In this document: positions 15,890 to 23,688 of the stretch, in pieces
Layout: each line of letters opens with the position of its first letter
Numbering within the stretch: position 1 is the stretch's first letter
Source: DASTFY01 sp963813375
GTDB lineage: Bacteria > Actinomycetota > Acidimicrobiia > Acidimicrobiales > Ilumatobacteraceae
Assembly: GCA_963813375.1 (NCBI GenBank)
Contig: CAWEYT010000003.1
Span: forward strand, 1-64,000
Direction: 5' to 3'
Length of the DNA stretch: 64,000 bases
Translations under genes and position numbers: made by a program
The notes under the pieces: model-generated
The model's database searches: none
What the model was told of the DNA's origin: nothing
The model's input: only the letters and a program-made list of their open reading frames with translations

Positions 15890-17532
15890 TCATCCCTCCG
15901 GGAGCCACGGCACGGCTTCGGCCGCACCTCGCTCGATCGTCACGAAGCTGTCCGCCGCCACCGGCATCCACGGTCCGGTCTCGCCGTCCGGCCACTGGAC
16001 CCGCACCTCCGCCTCGGTCGGCGTCGCCGAGGCCGGTGTGGAGCCAGCCCGCCTCCCCGCTGGCGTGGCCTCCGCCGACGGTGACCTCCCTGGACGTGGT
16101 CCGGTCGTCCGCCCGGACCTCCAGCCACGCGCCGACGGCGTCGACGTTCGGCGCCGGTTGCTCCAGGCGCACGGCGAGCCAGTGCCCGGTCGACACGGCA
16201 CGGTCGGCGTCGCCCTGCCCGACGTTCCGCCACACCTTCACGGGCTCGCGCCGGTTCACCACGACGAGGTCGAGCATCCCGTCCAGGTTGAGGTCGACCA
16301 CGGCGGCGCCGCGGGCCCGTTCGAAGCTCACGATGCCGGCATCCTCCGTCGCCTGCGTGAACGTGCCGTCGGCGCGGCCGAGGAAGAGGTCGCTCGGGTC
16401 GCGGCTGGCGTAGTCGACCTGGGCCTCGACGTTGCCCTTGGTGACGAACAGATCGACGAAGCCGTCGTTGTTCACGTCCTCGAACTCCGGGTGCCACGCC
16501 GTCGACGGGAGCACGTCACCGCCCACGGCCGGCCGCTGCGCGGTGACGCCGCGAGCGAGCGCGACGTCCTCGTAGGTGGGGTGCTCCGGGCCGTCGGCCA
16601 GGGTCTGCAGCTTGTTGTCACCCTGGCTGGTGATGAAGACCTCGGGGTAGCCGTCGCCGGTGAGGTCCCGGCTGGCGATGCCCATGCCCCAGAGGTGCAG
16701 CGGCTGCCAGCCGTCGGCCTCGGTGTAGGACCGGGGCGGCTGGCCGGGCTCGATGCGCCACATCTGATCCTCGCCGTCGAGGTAGTAGTGGCGATCGTTC
16801 GTGACCCGCAGGTCGCGACGGCCGGACCGGCTCCAGTCGCTGAACAGCACGGACAGCGTGCAGTAGCCGGGGGTCAGCGGTTCCGGCGCGGCGTACGCGT
16901 CACCGGCCGCCGCGGGCCGGACGAGCTGGCTGTCGTCGCACTCGGTCGTGTCCGGCACGAGGTAGTTCCCGAACGCCAGCGTGGGCAGCGTGTTCGTCCC
17001 CTCCCACGTGGCGCTGAACGCAGCCGTCCAGGCGTCGCCGCCGTCGATGCCCAACTGCTCGTTGGCCGGTTCGAAGCGGCAGTCGCCCAGCCCCCGCAGC
17101 ACGACGTTGCCGCCGCGGCGCAGGACGACGAGATCCATCGTGCTGTCGCTGTCGATGTCGAGCGGGTAGGCCCCGGTGACCGCGCTCAGGTCGGTGACGG
17201 GCGACGGCAGGTGCGCGAACCGCGTCGCGCCGCCGATCGGGCTCTGGTTCCGGTAGAGCGCGGCCGGCTCACTGCCCCCGGCCAGATACAGCTCGGGGCG
17301 GCCGTCGTCGTCGCAGTCGAACGCCGCGACCCCGCCACCGACGAAGTGCTCGAACTCGCCGTCGTACACGTGGTCGATCCCGGCCGCCTGAGCTTCCTCC
17401 ACGAAGCGCGGCGCGTCCGCCTCCCCCGAGGATCCGCCGGCGCGCACGGCGACCACGGTGCCGCCGACAGCGAGGAGTGCGACGACGAGGCCGCCGATGA
17501 CGATCGCCGGAGCTCGCCCGCGCTTGCGGCAT
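15890..17532 (-). CDS. CRTAC1/UnbV-like FG-GAP repeat protein, frameshifted
   Basis: About 547 residues. A short basic start is followed by a hydrophobic helix (IVIGGLVVALLAVGG) acting as signal or anchor. Next come FG-GAP/VCBS repeats with Asp-rich calcium loops (DCDDDGRPELYL, DIDSDSTMDLVV, DLTGDGYPEVF, DVNNDGFVDLF, DLNLDGMLDLV). The C-terminal ASPIC/UnbV domain includes GGGHASGEAGWLHTGLG. UnbV homologues are conserved in enediyne clusters, but the family also occurs widely as extracellular propellers. Frame breaks lie just after the start (near 17525) and near 16035; the last segment ends WLPEG with a stop at 15890. The start overlaps the stop of the preceding gene (TGATG). Confidence 0.8.
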
Positions 17533-18176
17533 CAGCCGTCGGCCGGCGGCGGCGGCAGGACGGCGACGTTGAGCCAGCGCCCGCCGGTGGCCCGCCGGAG
17601 GACGAACATCTCGGCGAACGGCGATGTCTCCTGCGCCTGCAGCCGGCCGTCGGCGTCGTAGGTCTCCGTGGTCACGGTGCCCCGGGAGTCGAGGCCGAGG
17701 CTGAGGCCGTCCTGCCGGCCGAACGGGACGAGAAGGGTCACGTCCACGTCGTCGATCTGGTAGCGCTCGACGACCGTCGTGCCGGTGGCCTCGGCCTCCT
17801 CGAGTCGCGCCCGCATCTCGTCGAGGCGGTCGCCGTGGTCGACGGCTTCGAGGATCTCGGGATCCGCTCGGCGCAGCGCCTGGCGCTCCAGCTCCAGGTT
17901 CTCGGCCAGGGTCAGGACGAGCTCCCGGACGCCCGGTCCCGCGATCTCGTGGTTCCAGTCGGCGACGTCCTGCTGGACGGTGATCGACGGGAAGGTCGCC
18001 GGGTCCACGTCGTGGGGCACACGGCCCAGGATGTCGGCGGCGTCGGGGGCGACGATGCCGCGGGCCGGCGAGCCGGCGGCCACGATGCCCGACCCGACGA
18101 CGACGATGGCGCCGGCGAGCAACGCCACCCGGACGGCACCGCCGAGGAGACCGGGACCCGTCCCGCCGCCGATCAC
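17532..18176 (-). CDS. Hypothetical secreted or membrane-anchored protein in the UnbU-UnbV operon
   Basis: A 214-residue protein of unknown function. An N-terminal hydrophobic helix (ALLAGAIVVVGSGIVAAG, about residues 18-36) is followed by a soluble helical domain (ELVLTLAENLELERQALRR; DEMRARLEEAEA) and a beta-rich C-terminus (DVDVTLLVPFGRQDGL, GTVTTETYDADGRL, GRWLNVAVLPPP). The GTG start overlaps the stop of the UnbU-like gene (GTGA), and its stop overlaps the start of the UnbV-like gene (TGATG). It is therefore translated as part of the same unit. I know no named family for it. Confidence 0.7.
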   Translation of the reverse strand: MIGGGTGPGLLGGAVRVALLAGAIVVVGSGIVAAGSPARGIVAPDAADILGRVPHDVDPATFPSITVQQDVADWNHEIAGPGVRELVLTLAENLELERQALRRADPEILEAVDHGDRLDEMRARLEEAEATGTTVVERYQIDDVDVTLLVPFGRQDGLSLGLDSRGTVTTETYDADGRLQAQETSPFAEMFVLRRATGGRWLNVAVLPPPPADG

Positions 18177-19129
18177 GAGCCCGCTGGCCCACCGCCGGAC
18201 GTCGTCCGTCTCCGATCCCGGGCTCGGGAGCCCAACGGTCGATCAGGGGCCGGACCGCGCACACCAGCACCAGACCGCCGAGCAGCGCGACCTTGGTGCC
18301 GAACTCCTCGGCCTGGGGCGCCATGAGGAGCGTGCTGACGACGGCCACCAGGAACCCGAACACCACGCGGCCGACCCGTCCGGCCGGGACGGTCTTGGGG
18401 TCCGTGATCATGAAGTACATGAAGATGAGGACTTCGGGGGAGATGACGATCACCCGCCAGAAGTCGAAGCCGCAGACGGGCGCGAACGCCCACCGGGCGG
18501 TCATGCAGTGCCCGAAGGCGGCCAGGATCCCGACCGCGGCGGCGAGGGTGAGCCAGAAGGTCGCCGCGACGGCGAGCAGGCGGAGCCGTGCCGTGATCAG
18601 GAAGCCGCCCACGAGGATGACCGCGTAGGCCGTGATCATCCACGCATTGAGCGGCGCCCACCAGAAGTCGAGCGGCTCGACACGCGTTCTCGCCGAGCAC
18701 GATGAACGCGATCACCAGCCCGATGTTCGACGGGTTGAAGATGTGCGAGCCGCGGTAGCGGATCACGTACTTCGTCAGCAGGGAGAACGCGGCGACGGCG
18801 GCGAACACGTACCAGGAGTACGTGGACCATGGCTCGTCGGACGGTGTGCCGGGAACCCGCAGGATCAGGGCCACACCGCTCCCCGTCAGCATCGCGCTCG
18901 CCGGCCACACGAACGACCGGGTCCTGCGGAAGGTGATCGCCACCTCGATCACCGCGCAGGTGAGGATGGCGGCCAGGATCTGCGGCACGCTGACCTGGAA
19001 GCCGAGCCCGAGCTGTCCGAGGACGTGGATGGTGACGATGACCGCGGCCACGTGCAGGCGCGAGTCACGGGCCTTCGGCAGGAGCACGGGGTAGGCGGTC
19101 CCGCCGAGCGTGAGCGTCCGGCTGGTCAC
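18173..19129 (-). CDS. RnfD/NqrB-like membrane protein, UnbU type, frameshifted
   Basis: About 318 residues with roughly ten membrane helices. The sequence carries the PF03116 (NQR2/RnfD/RnfE) pattern, notably GSHIFNPSNIGLVIAF and a MITDPKTVP loop followed by the final helices. These motifs are shared with UnbU, the membrane protein of the enediyne cassette. GTG 19129 is preceded by GGGGGAGG. A one-base break near 18690 separates VLGENA from VEPLDFWWAPLNAW. The C-terminal frame near 18235 is also doubtful: the stop at 18173 belongs to a third frame. It is the first gene of the four-gene operon. It may bind flavin and act in electron transfer, but no other Rnf subunit is present. Confidence 0.75.
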   Translation of the reverse strand: MTSRTLTLGGTAYPVLLPKARDSRLHVAAVIVTIHVLGQLGLGFQVSVPQILAAILTCAVIEVAITFRRTRSFVWPASAMLTGSGVALILRVPGTPSDEPWSTYSWYVFAAVAAFSLLTKYVIRYRGSHIFNPSNIGLVIAFIVLGENACRAARLLVGAAQCVDDHGLRGHPRGRLPDHGTAPPARRRGDLLAHPRRRGRDPGRLRALHDRPVGVRARLRLRLLAGDRHLPRSPHLHVLHDHGPQDRPGRTGRPRGVRVPGGRRQHAPHGAPGRGVRHQGRAARRSGAGVRGPAPDRPLGSRARDRRRTTSGGGPAGS

Positions 19130-19222
19130 ATCCTCCCCCCGTTGGCCCGGTCGTCGGGCGCATCCTACGACCGCTGGTGCTGGGCGAGCAGCCGGGAGCA
19201 CGTGCTCGCGCGGGCGACGGGC

Positions 19223-19228
19223 TACTAT
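19223..19228 (+). promoter_or_regulatory. Putative -10 element of the xylose-type ABC operon
   Basis: TACTAT fits the -10 consensus and lies 56 nt upstream of the binding-protein start. No convincing -35 hexamer is seen at the right distance. Unlike many genes here, this mRNA would have a leader with a strong ribosome site (GGGGGAGGG). Confidence 0.35.
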
Positions 19229-19284
19229 TCGCTCGCTCCGCGGGCGGCGTACGTCCGCGGCACATCGAAAAGGGGGAGGGTTAC

Positions 19285-20437
19285 ATGCACGTTCGTCGAT
19301 GGGTACCGCTCGTTATGGGCGCAGCCCTGGTTCTGGCCGCATGCGGCAGTGACGACGATGGCGGCAGCGCCGACACGACGGCTGCCGGTGGCGCTGAGAC
19401 GACCGCCGCCGCAGGCGGCGAGACGACCGCCGCCGCAGGCGGCGAGACGAGCGCCGCCGCCAGTGGCGATTGCGTGGTCGGTGTCTCCTGGAACAACTAC
19501 CAGGAAGAGCGCTGGGCCAAGTTCGATGAGCCGGCGATCCAGGCTGCCGTCGAGGCGGGTGGCGGCACGTACATCTCGAACGACGCCAAGTCCTCGGCCG
19601 AGACGCAGGCGAGCAACATCGAGAACCTCATCTCCCAGGGCGCCAACGTGCTCGTGGTCCTCGCGCAGGACGGCACCGCGGTGAAGCCGTCGGTCGCCAG
19701 CGCCATCTCGAACGGCATCCCCGTCATCGCCTACGACCGCCTCATCGAGGATCGAGAACGCCCTCTACATCACGTTCGACAACGTCGAGGTCGGACGGCT
19801 GCAGGCCCAGACCATCTTCGACCTGGTCCCGAGCGGCAACTACATCATCATCAAGGGCAACCAGGCCGATGCCAACGCCGACTTCCTCCGTGCCGGTTAC
19901 GAGGAGATCATCGGTGAGGCCGTGACCGCTGGTGACATCACGATCGTCGGCGAGACCTACACCGACAACTGGGATCCGGCCATCGCCCAGACCCAGACCG
20001 AGCAGTTCCTGACCGCGGCCAACAACGACGTCCAGGCCATTCTCTCCGAGAACGACGGCATGGCCGGCGGCGTGGTCGCTGCCCTCGAGGCCCAGGGCCT
20101 CGCCGGCGAGGTCCCGGTCTCCGGTCAGGACGGTGACCAGGCGGCCCTCAACCGGGTCGCCCTCGGCACGCAGGCCGTGAGCGTCTGGAAGGACGCCCGT
20201 GAGCTGGGCACGGCTGCCGGTGAGGCCGCCGTCCAGCTCTGCGCCAACCCGGACGCATCCGCCGTGGCCGACACCGCGCCGTTCACGACGCCAGGGGGCA
20301 TCGACGTGACGTCGATCCTGCTCACGCCGCTTCCCATCACCCAGGACAACCTCGACGTCGTCATCGACGCGGGCTGGACCGACACGGCCAATGTGTGCCA
20401 GGGCGTGGAGGCTGGTTCGGTGGCCGTCTGTCCCTGA
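19285..20437 (+). CDS. xylF: Xylose-type sugar ABC transporter substrate-binding lipoprotein, frameshifted
   Basis: A periplasmic-binding-protein-like lipoprotein of about 383 residues. The signal peptide ends in the lipobox VLAAC with the lipidated Cys at residue 20. A repetitive Thr/Ala/Gly/Glu linker spans residues 28-55, then comes the type I sugar-binding fold. VIAYDRLI and LYITFDNVEVGRLQA are diagnostic for the XylF/ChvE group. A one-base insertion near 19750 breaks the frame between these two motifs; the stop is at 20437. The start has GGGGGAGGG 6 nt upstream. It precedes a permease and an ATPase of the same type. Xylose is the best guess; other aldoses are possible. Confidence 0.85.
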
Positions 20438-20448
20438 CAGCTTCCACA

Positions 20449-20508
20449 AGCGTGGTGGGCGCGCCCATCGCTCAGGGTCTTCCCTGGGCGGGGGGCGCGT
20501 CCCACGCT
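20449..20508 (+). terminator. Large intercistronic hairpin after xylF
   Basis: The arms 20449-20466 and 20491-20508 pair (AGCGTGG-GGGCGCG class stem), and between them CAGGG-TCTT-CCCTG (20473-20486) forms an inner hairpin. It lies 12 bp after the binding-protein stop and 80 bp before the permease start, with no U-run. Such structures usually stabilise the binding-protein mRNA or partly terminate transcription, so that more binding protein than permease is made. Confidence 0.65.
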
Positions 20509-20588
20509 CACCCACCCGGTCTGTAAGCCGTCATCAACGGATGACCGAGGATGGCAGCTGGCGATCCGCTCACGAGAAGGCGTGATGG

Positions 20589-21968
20589 ATGACTGAGGTT
20601 CGTTCGCCGGACCAACCGGCGACCATGGGAAGCCCGAGCCCACCGGCCTCCGCGCCGGCCCGCTCATGGCGTTCGGTGGTGGCCGACACCGAGCTCGACA
20701 CCCGGTTGTTCGGCATGCTGATCGCGCTGGCCGTCATCTGGATCGCCTTCAACATCCGCTCGGACGGCGGCTTCCTGACCGCCCGGAACCTGTGGAACCT
20801 GTCCGTCCAGAGCACGTCCATCGCCATCATGGCGACGGGCATGGTCCTGATCATCGTCTCGCGCAACATCGACCTCTCCGTGGGATCGTTGTTGGGCTTC
20901 CTCGGTTACACGATGGCGCTCGTCCAGACCGATGGGGTCATCGCGTTCTTCGGCCTGGACATCACGATCGGGGGCATGCGGGGCAGCTCCTGGTCGTGGG
21001 TCGTCGCCCTCGCGGTCGGCGTCGTCCTGGGCGCGCTGATCGGCGGACTGACCGGGTTCATCGTCGCCTACGGCGGGGTGCCCTCGTTCATCGTGACGCT
21101 CGGGGGCTTCCTCGTCTGGCGGGGCGCCATCTTCCGCACCGGCGGCAAGCAGGGGCAGACGCTCGCCCCGCTCAACGAGACGTTCCAGCGTCTCGGCGGC
21201 GGCGCCACGGGCGCGCTCGGCGACTGGCGGAGCTGGTTGCTGGCCATCCTGGCCTGTGCCGGCATCGTGCTCAGCATCCTGCTGGCTCGTCGGCGTCGAC
21301 GCCGCTACGACCTGGCCGTGCGGCCGATGTGGTTCGACGTGGGGCTGGGTGTCGTGGGCTGTGGGGCAGTGATCGCCGGCGTCGCGCTCATCGCCAACCG
21401 GTACACCTCGCCCGTCACCGGAAAGGCGACGGGGGTCGCGTATCCCGTCGTGATCCTGATCGGCGTGACGCTCGTCATGACCTATCTCTCCCGGCGCCGT
21501 CGCTTCGGCCGCTACGTGTACGCGTACGGCGGCAACCCCGAGGCCGCCGAGCTGAGCGGCATCAACACCCGCCGGACGGTGATGCTCACCTTCGTCCTCA
21601 TGGGTGTCCTGGTCGCCGTGAGCTCCGCCATCCAGACGGCGAGGCTCAACTCGGCGGTGACCAACCTCGGTGTCCAGAACGAGCTGGACGTCATCGCCGC
21701 GGCGGTCATCGGCGGCACGTCGTTCTCCGGCGGCATCGGCACGGTCCCGGGTGCCGTGCTGGGCGCGATCATCATGCAGTCGCTGCGCTCGGGCATGGTG
21801 CTGTTGAGGATCGACTCACCGTCGCAGGACATCGTGGTCGGCGTCGTGCTCGTGGCGGCGGTCGCCATCGACGCCGCGCTGCGGAGTGGACGTCGCCGGG
21901 CGGCGGTCGCCTCGCTCGTCGTGGGTTTGATCGTCACCGCCATCGTGATCCAGACGGGCCAGCCGTGA
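20589..21968 (+). CDS. xylH: Xylose-type sugar ABC transporter permease
   Basis: A 459-residue BPD_transp_2 (RbsC/XylH) permease. About ten membrane helices begin near residue 40. The segment IIVSRNIDLSVGSLLG is the family signature, YGGNPEAAELSGIN is the cytosolic coupling region and AVIGGTSFSGGIGTVPGAVLG the conserved C-terminal stretch. It is longer than E. coli XylH because of an extra cytosolic segment around residues 200-255. It follows the binding-protein gene after the hairpin and precedes the ATPase by 16 bp. Confidence 0.88.
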   Translation: MTEVRSPDQPATMGSPSPPASAPARSWRSVVADTELDTRLFGMLIALAVIWIAFNIRSDGGFLTARNLWNLSVQSTSIAIMATGMVLIIVSRNIDLSVGSLLGFLGYTMALVQTDGVIAFFGLDITIGGMRGSSWSWVVALAVGVVLGALIGGLTGFIVAYGGVPSFIVTLGGFLVWRGAIFRTGGKQGQTLAPLNETFQRLGGGATGALGDWRSWLLAILACAGIVLSILLARRRRRRYDLAVRPMWFDVGLGVVGCGAVIAGVALIANRYTSPVTGKATGVAYPVVILIGVTLVMTYLSRRRRFGRYVYAYGGNPEAAELSGINTRRTVMLTFVLMGVLVAVSSAIQTARLNSAVTNLGVQNELDVIAAAVIGGTSFSGGIGTVPGAVLGAIIMQSLRSGMVLLRIDSPSQDIVVGVVLVAAVAIDAALRSGRRRAAVASLVVGLIVTAIVIQTGQP

Positions 21969-21984
21969 GGCAGGAGGCCGAACG

Positions 21985-22806
21985 ATGACCGATGCCGCCA
22001 CCGCTCCGCCGCCGGCCCCGTCGAAGGCCGGGCGCGACCCTCTCGTCGAGATGCGGAACATCCGGGTCTCCTTCGGCGGCCTCCACGCCGTCGACGGGGT
22101 CAGCGTGGACCTCTACCCGGGCGAGGTCGTCGCCCTCGTCGGAGGGAACGGTGCCGGCAAGTCGACGCTGATCCACACGCTCTCTGGCGCCCACCCGGCG
22201 GACTCGGGCGAGATCCTCATCAACGGGGAACCGGTCACCATCCACTTCCCCCGCGACGCCCAGAAGCACGGAGTCGAGACGATCTACCAGCGCCTCGCCC
22301 TCGCCGACAACATCGACGCCGCAGGCAACGTGTTCCTCGGACGTGAGATCCGCACGTTCACCGGCGCCCTCGACGACTCGGCCATGGCGTCGGCCACCCG
22401 CGACGTCATGAAGCGGCTGAACCCGCGGTTCAAGAACCTCAAGACCCCGGTCAGGTCGCTGTCGGGCGGGCAGCGGCAGTCCGTCGCCATCGCCCGCGCC
22501 ATCTACTTCAACGCCAAGATCCTCATCATGGACGAGCCCACCGCGGCGCTCGGGCCCGCCGAGACCCAGCAGGTGCGCGAGCTCGTGGAGCAGCTGAAGA
22601 CCGAGGGCATCGGCGTCTTCCTGATCAGCCACGACATCCACGACGTGTTCGACCTGGCGGATCGCATCAGCGTGATGCTCCAGGGGGAGCTCGTCGGCAC
22701 CGTCGACAAGAACGCGGTGACCAAGGACGAGGTGCTGGCCATGATCATCATGGGCAAGAAGCCAGGCGAGGCCACCACCGAGGAGATGGCCGAGCTGCAC
22801 GGCTAG
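21985..22806 (+). CDS. xylG: Sugar ABC transporter ATP-binding protein, single domain
   Basis: A 273-residue ATPase with one nucleotide-binding domain. Walker A GGNGAGKST (about residues 53-61), signature LSGGQRQSVAIARA, Walker B ILIMDEPTAALG and the switch His in ISHDIHDVF are all intact. Canonical E. coli XylG/RbsA proteins have two fused domains, so this half-size form must work as a homodimer, as is common in actinobacterial XylH-type systems. The Gln of the Q-loop lies in TIYQRLALAD. It completes the binding protein-permease-ATPase set. Confidence 0.87.
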   Translation: MTDAATAPPPAPSKAGRDPLVEMRNIRVSFGGLHAVDGVSVDLYPGEVVALVGGNGAGKSTLIHTLSGAHPADSGEILINGEPVTIHFPRDAQKHGVETIYQRLALADNIDAAGNVFLGREIRTFTGALDDSAMASATRDVMKRLNPRFKNLKTPVRSLSGGQRQSVAIARAIYFNAKILIMDEPTAALGPAETQQVRELVEQLKTEGIGVFLISHDIHDVFDLADRISVMLQGELVGTVDKNAVTKDEVLAMIIMGKKPGEATTEEMAELHG

Positions 22807-22833
22807 GGCTGTCTGGCGCGCGAGCATCGGACG

Positions 22834-23271
22834 ATGCCTGACTCGTTCCCTGTACTCCGCGCCGTGGCCGTGGATGCCACCGACGCCCGGGCCGTCGCCG
22901 AGTTCTACCGAGAGCTGCTCGGGTACGTGTACCGAGCCGGTGACGAGCCGCCGCCTCCCGGAGAGCCCGACCCGAACGGCGAGGACTGGCTCGTGCTCAG
23001 GGATCGCACGGGCGAGGCGCGCCTCGCCGTCCAGCACGTCAGCGAGCTGCCGCGGACGACGTGGCCCGATCCGGGCGTCCCGCAGCAGCTCCACCTCGAC
23101 ATGACCGTTGCCGACTCGGCTCAGCTCGCCGAGCAACGGGATCGTGCGCTCTCCCTCGGCGCGTCGATCCTGTTGGATCGATCGACGGATCCCGAGGAGG
23201 AGCTGTACGTGTTCGCCGACCCGGCCGGCCACCCCTTCTGCATCTTCGTGTCGCCCGACCACCCCGGCTGA
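22834..23271 (+). CDS. VOC (glyoxalase/bleomycin-resistance) family protein
   Basis: A 145-residue protein with two beta-alpha-beta-beta-beta modules. The N-terminal module is VAVDATDARAVAEFYRELLGY, and the C-terminal module ends DPAGHPFCIFV, the standard VOC closure. Potential metal ligands are present (His in QLHLDMTV, Glu near the end). It lies 27 bp after the sugar ATPase and may be transcribed with it, although no functional link is obvious. The activity is unknown; this small actinobacterial subgroup is usually annotated only by fold. Confidence 0.8.
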   Translation: MPDSFPVLRAVAVDATDARAVAEFYRELLGYVYRAGDEPPPPGEPDPNGEDWLVLRDRTGEARLAVQHVSELPRTTWPDPGVPQQLHLDMTVADSAQLAEQRDRALSLGASILLDRSTDPEEELYVFADPAGHPFCIFVSPDHPG

Positions 23272-23347
23272 GGTGGTTTCCCACCTCAGCAGCGCCGTCC
23301 CCGATCACCAGGAGCTTCCGGCGCGGTCCCGTCCGCCCCGACCAAAC

Positions 23348-23540
23348 GAACTGTGAGCCGATCGCGCCGTTGACGGCTCACCGGGCTCAGACTCCCGCGA
23401 ACGCGCTGCCGCGGGGCGCGGAACTGTGAGCCGATCGCGCCGTTGACGGCTCACCGGGCTCAGACTCCCGCGAACGCGCTGCCGCGGGGCGCGAACTGTG
23501 AGCCGATCGCGCCGTTGACGGCTCAAAGGGCTCAGAGCTC
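23348..23540. repeat. Tandem 72-73 bp repeat (about 2.7 copies) with a conserved hairpin
   Basis: Units begin at 23348, 23421 and 23493, each opening GAACTGTGAGCCGATCGCGC. Copies 1 and 2 are nearly identical over 72-73 bp; copy 3 diverges after about 45 bp. Each unit contains GTGAGCC...GGCTCAC, a 7-bp stem with a 15-nt loop, and inside it the palindrome GCCGT-TG-ACGGC. The array fills the gap between the VOC gene and the rhamnose promoter and ends about 34 bp upstream of its -35. It does not look coding. It could be a multi-site operator, a terminator cluster or a mobile interspersed repeat. Confidence 0.8.
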
Positions 23541-23573
23541 CCCGCCTGGCGCGGCTCGTCAGCAGGCGACCCC

Positions 23574-23617
23574 TTGACGGTTTGGGCGGCGCTCGGTACC
23601 TTGTCTGAAACGATTCA
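23574..23617 (+). promoter_or_regulatory. Rhamnose ABC operon promoter with LacI-type operator
   Basis: The -35 TTGACG (23574-23579) and -10 TACCTT (23597-23602) are separated by exactly 17 bp. Four bases after the -10 lies TGAA-ACGA-TTCA (23606-23617), an inverted repeat over the expected transcription start. The same half-sites with a 4-bp spacer occur upstream of the lacI gene at 34641-34652. The leader from here to the ATPase start is about 80 nt. This reads as the site where the LacI regulator represses the transport operon without rhamnose. Confidence 0.75.
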
Positions 23618-23688
23618 ATTCGGAAGCCGACATGGGGTTGATGGTCGGCTTCGGTGTTGACAGGAGCGTGGGGGACAGGGGGGAGTAG

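Noticed and set aside
15795..18326. 843-codon plus-strand frame opposite the UnbV operon
   Set aside because: It is antisense to three conserved minus-strand genes and has Arg/Val/Asp-rich shadow composition with no domain.
14482..19129. Enediyne biosynthetic cluster
   Set aside because: Only UnbU- and UnbV-like genes are present; no iterative polyketide synthase or thioesterase is in the window.
23305..23526. 73-codon minus-strand frame with a repeated SRQRRDRLTV segment
   Set aside because: The repetition only mirrors the 72-73 bp DNA repeat; there is no start signal and no family.
23348..23540. Possible CRISPR array
   Set aside because: The units are directly adjacent and nearly identical over 72-73 bp, with no unique spacers and no cas genes nearby.
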